DNA of 64,000 nucleotides from Paenibacillus sp. FSL W8-0186. Lineage in GTDB: Bacteria; Bacillota; Bacilli; Paenibacillales; Paenibacillaceae. The stretch lies in the NCBI RefSeq assembly GCF_037969765.1, contig NZ_CP150207.1, positions 3,279,001 to 3,343,000 on the forward strand, read 5' to 3'. The translations under genes and the position numbers were made by a program. The notes beneath the pieces are model-generated. The model did no database searches, was not told where the DNA came from, and saw nothing but the letters and a program-made list of their open reading frames with translations. Shown here piece after piece: positions 62,407 to 64,000 of the stretch (position 1 is its first letter; every line of letters starts with the position of its first letter).

Positions 62407-63687
62407 CTATATATTCGGATTGAACCGCTCCCTGCCTCCTACATATTTGCGAAGCGCTTTAGGAATATAAATGGAACCGTCCTGTGCTTGATGATTCTCC
62501 AGAAGTGGAATAAGAATACGCGGAGAAGCAACCGCTGTATTGTTCAAGGTATGGCAGTACACAGGGTGGCCTTGCTCGTTAATACATCGTATATTGGCAC
62601 GACGCGATTGGAAGCTATGCAGATTAGACGAAGAATGCGTCTCTCCGAAGCTGCCACGGCTAGGCATCCAGGTTTCTATATCGTACTGCTTATACGTTCT
62701 GGCCGACATGTCCCCTGTACATACCGACATTACGCGATAGGGAAGCTCCAGAAGAGTAAGCAGTTCTTCGGCATGGCTCGTGATTTCCTGCAGCATTTGT
62801 TCGGACAATTCCGGATCGGGCTGACAGAGCACGACCATTTCCACCTTGGCAAACTGATGTACGCGGTACAAACCTTTCACGTCCCGGCCGGCAGAGCCCA
62901 CCTCGCTGCGAAAGCAGTTTGATACAGAAACTAGCCTTAGCGGTTCACTTAGATCCAGCACATCTCCTCCAAAATAGGAAATGAGCGGAACCTCCGATGT
63001 ACCCGCAAGCCACTTCTCTTCCTCCTCAATATAAAAGGATTGATTCTGCCCAGCTGGGAAATATCCGCTATGAACAAATGGTTGTTCCTTGAGCAGCAAC
63101 GGAACTTCCACAGGAGTAAAGCTGCGCTCCATTAACAGATCGAAAGCAAGCTGTTGTACAGCTCGATGCAGAAGTACCCCCGTTCCTTTCAGATAATAGC
63201 TGCGGCTTCCGCCTGCCTTGACTCCCTTCGGGATATCAAACATATCATGCATCATGCCCAACTCTACATGATCCTTTGGCATAAAGCTCCACTCCGGGGT
63301 TCTGCCCACGCGCCTGATTTCCACGTTATCTTCCTCCGAGCTTCCAATCGGAGTGTCTTCAGATATAACGTTAGGGGCCAGAAGTGCCAGTTTAGTAACC
63401 TTTTCAACTGCTTCTTCCCACCGTTTACTCGATTCCTTCAGCGCCTTGTTGACACGCTTTGAGGCCGTCTTCAGCTCGCCGGTTTCGGCCTCTTTCCCAG
63501 CAGCAAGCAGCACGCTTGCTTTTGCTGCTCCTTCATTTCGCAGCCGACGAAGCTCTTCACATTCCAGTTGATACTTTTTTCTGCGATCATCCCATTCCAA
63601 AAGTTCACGAACCGAAAACTCAATCCCTTTACACTTCGCTGCATGTTGGATCTGCTCAGCATGATCCCGAATCCATTTCATTTCCAT
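62407..63687 (-). CDS. serS: Serine--tRNA ligase, divergent paralogue type
   Basis: Class II synthetase of 426 residues. N-terminal coiled-coil arm (about 30-115), then motif 2 NCFRSEVGSAGRDVKGLYRV and motif 3 near the end. Several signatures differ from housekeeping SerRS: LAGTSEVPL for the usual T-A-E-V-P, GSFGETHSSSNLHSFQSRR, and LNNTAVASPRILIPLLENHQ. This suggests a second SerRS expressed on serine starvation. ATG at 63687 follows GGAG by about 11 bases; the upstream open frame lies in the T-box leader. Confidence 0.88.
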   Translation of the reverse strand: MEMKWIRDHAEQIQHAAKCKGIEFSVRELLEWDDRRKKYQLECEELRRLRNEGAAKASVLLAAGKEAETGELKTASKRVNKALKESSKRWEEAVEKVTKLALLAPNVISEDTPIGSSEEDNVEIRRVGRTPEWSFMPKDHVELGMMHDMFDIPKGVKAGGSRSYYLKGTGVLLHRAVQQLAFDLLMERSFTPVEVPLLLKEQPFVHSGYFPAGQNQSFYIEEEEKWLAGTSEVPLISYFGGDVLDLSEPLRLVSVSNCFRSEVGSAGRDVKGLYRVHQFAKVEMVVLCQPDPELSEQMLQEITSHAEELLTLLELPYRVMSVCTGDMSARTYKQYDIETWMPSRGSFGETHSSSNLHSFQSRRANIRCINEQGHPVYCHTLNNTAVASPRILIPLLENHQAQDGSIYIPKALRKYVGGRERFNPNI

Positions 63688-63723
63688 TAACCAACACCGC
63701 TCCTTTCCCCGGATGGGGTGATT

Positions 63724-63945
63724 TTTAAAACACAAAGAGCGCCCTCATCCTTTGGGACGAGGAGCGCTCTGCTCGCGGTGCCACCCAAATTATTGAACTG
63801 TGTTGACAGTCCAATCGCTTTGGTTCCGCGATAACGGGCGGTGCCGGTTAACTTAGGAAAGCAGCGCAGCACTTGCAAGCTCCCTTGGCGAAAACGCCTC
63901 CGAGTTGGATTCTCTTCATCGGCATATTCTGAATTTGAAATTATT
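63724..63945 (-). promoter_or_regulatory. T-box riboswitch of serS
   Basis: The minus strand carries the T-box core GGGTGGCACCGCGAGC (63786-63771) followed by a terminator AGAGCGC-CCTC.../...GAGG-GCGCTCT (63770-63736) with T-rich end. The base after TGG in the bulge is C, which would pair with discriminator G73, as found in tRNA-Ser. Stem I probably runs from GATGA to TTATC with a following UCGC/GCGA hairpin (stem III). I could not place a serine specifier codon with certainty. Confidence 0.9.
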
Positions 63946-63951
63946 CTACAT

Positions 63952-63981
63952 AGTATATGATAAAAAGAAGCCACCTGACAA
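63952..63981 (-). promoter_or_regulatory. SigA-type promoter of the serS T-box transcript
   Basis: -35 TTGTCA (63981-63976), 18-base spacer, -10 TATACT (63957-63952). Start near 63945, about 260 bases before serS. Confidence 0.8.
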
Positions 63982-64000
63982 GGTTAAACTACATGCCGTT

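Noticed and set aside
1..64000. Mobile elements, prophage, CRISPR, tRNA or rRNA genes
   Set aside because: No transposase or integrase frames, no regularly spaced direct repeats, and no cloverleaf or rRNA-like sequence was recognised. The gene order is that of conserved Bacillales core DNA.

Overview
The window is core chromosome of a spore-forming, Gram-positive member of the Bacillales, most likely a Paenibacillus. The evidence is the gene order, which tracks the Bacillus subtilis interval from rex/dinG through qcrABC, the trp operon, hep/men, hbs, spoIVA, der, rpsA, cmk and ypeB to prsW, plus the purine-rich ribosome binding sites, frequent TTG starts and sporulation genes (spoIVA, spoVIF, ypeB, ypjB, yphE/yphF). 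Nearly everything lies on the minus strand; only a YitT membrane protein (13.9 kb) and a polysaccharide deacetylase (61.4 kb) are on the plus strand. I see no rRNA, tRNA, IS element, prophage or CRISPR array.

Layout in window order (transcription runs mostly right to left). 0-14 kb: the 5' end of an amidohydrolase gene, rex, dinG, a TPR gene, panDCB, birA, cca, bshA, bshB1, mgsA, dapB, a TPR gene and a MazG-like hydrolase; this covers NADH sensing, pantothenate, biotin, bacillithiol and lysine/cell-wall precursors. 14-19 kb: YitT, YpjB, YpjA, and the qcrABC menaquinol:cytochrome c reductase behind a clear SigA promoter. 19-23.6 kb: small conserved genes, a gamma-carbonic anhydrase, an unknown 362-residue protein, a phosphatase, an ECF sigma/anti-sigma pair, and a probable small RNA gene not explained by any protein. 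23.7-35.6 kb: the aromatic supraoperon (aroB, aroH, trpEDCFBA, hisC, tyrA), with a TRAP-type attenuator before trpE; its regulator mtrB is about 9 kb upstream. cheR and ndk follow the usual order.

35.7-42 kb: hepS, menG, a UbiA prenyltransferase, UbiX, mqnA and hepT form one menaquinone cluster that points to the futalosine route. Then come mtrB and hbs. 42.3-46.1 kb: a CUT2 sugar ABC transporter operon sits between hbs and spoIVA, where B. subtilis has none, and its binding-protein gene carries a frameshift. 46-57.5 kb: spoIVA, yphF, a 2Fe-2S ferredoxin, a nucleotidyltransferase-like gene, yphE, spoVIF, gpsA, plsY, der, rpsA, plsC, cmk, ypfB and ypfA. 57.6-64 kb: ypeB (without sleB, behind a SigG-like promoter), a 49-residue cysteine protein, prsW, a MecA-family adaptor, a His-rich membrane protein, the deacetylase, and a divergent serine-tRNA ligase under a T-box riboswitch.

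This is mainly housekeeping DNA and I found no large new gene system. The observations most worth checking are RNA-level: the candidate small RNA at 23.5 kb with a C-rich loop, the TRAP site and its long-range competing structure before trpE, the T-box before the serS paralogue, and a 49-nt hairpin before panB.
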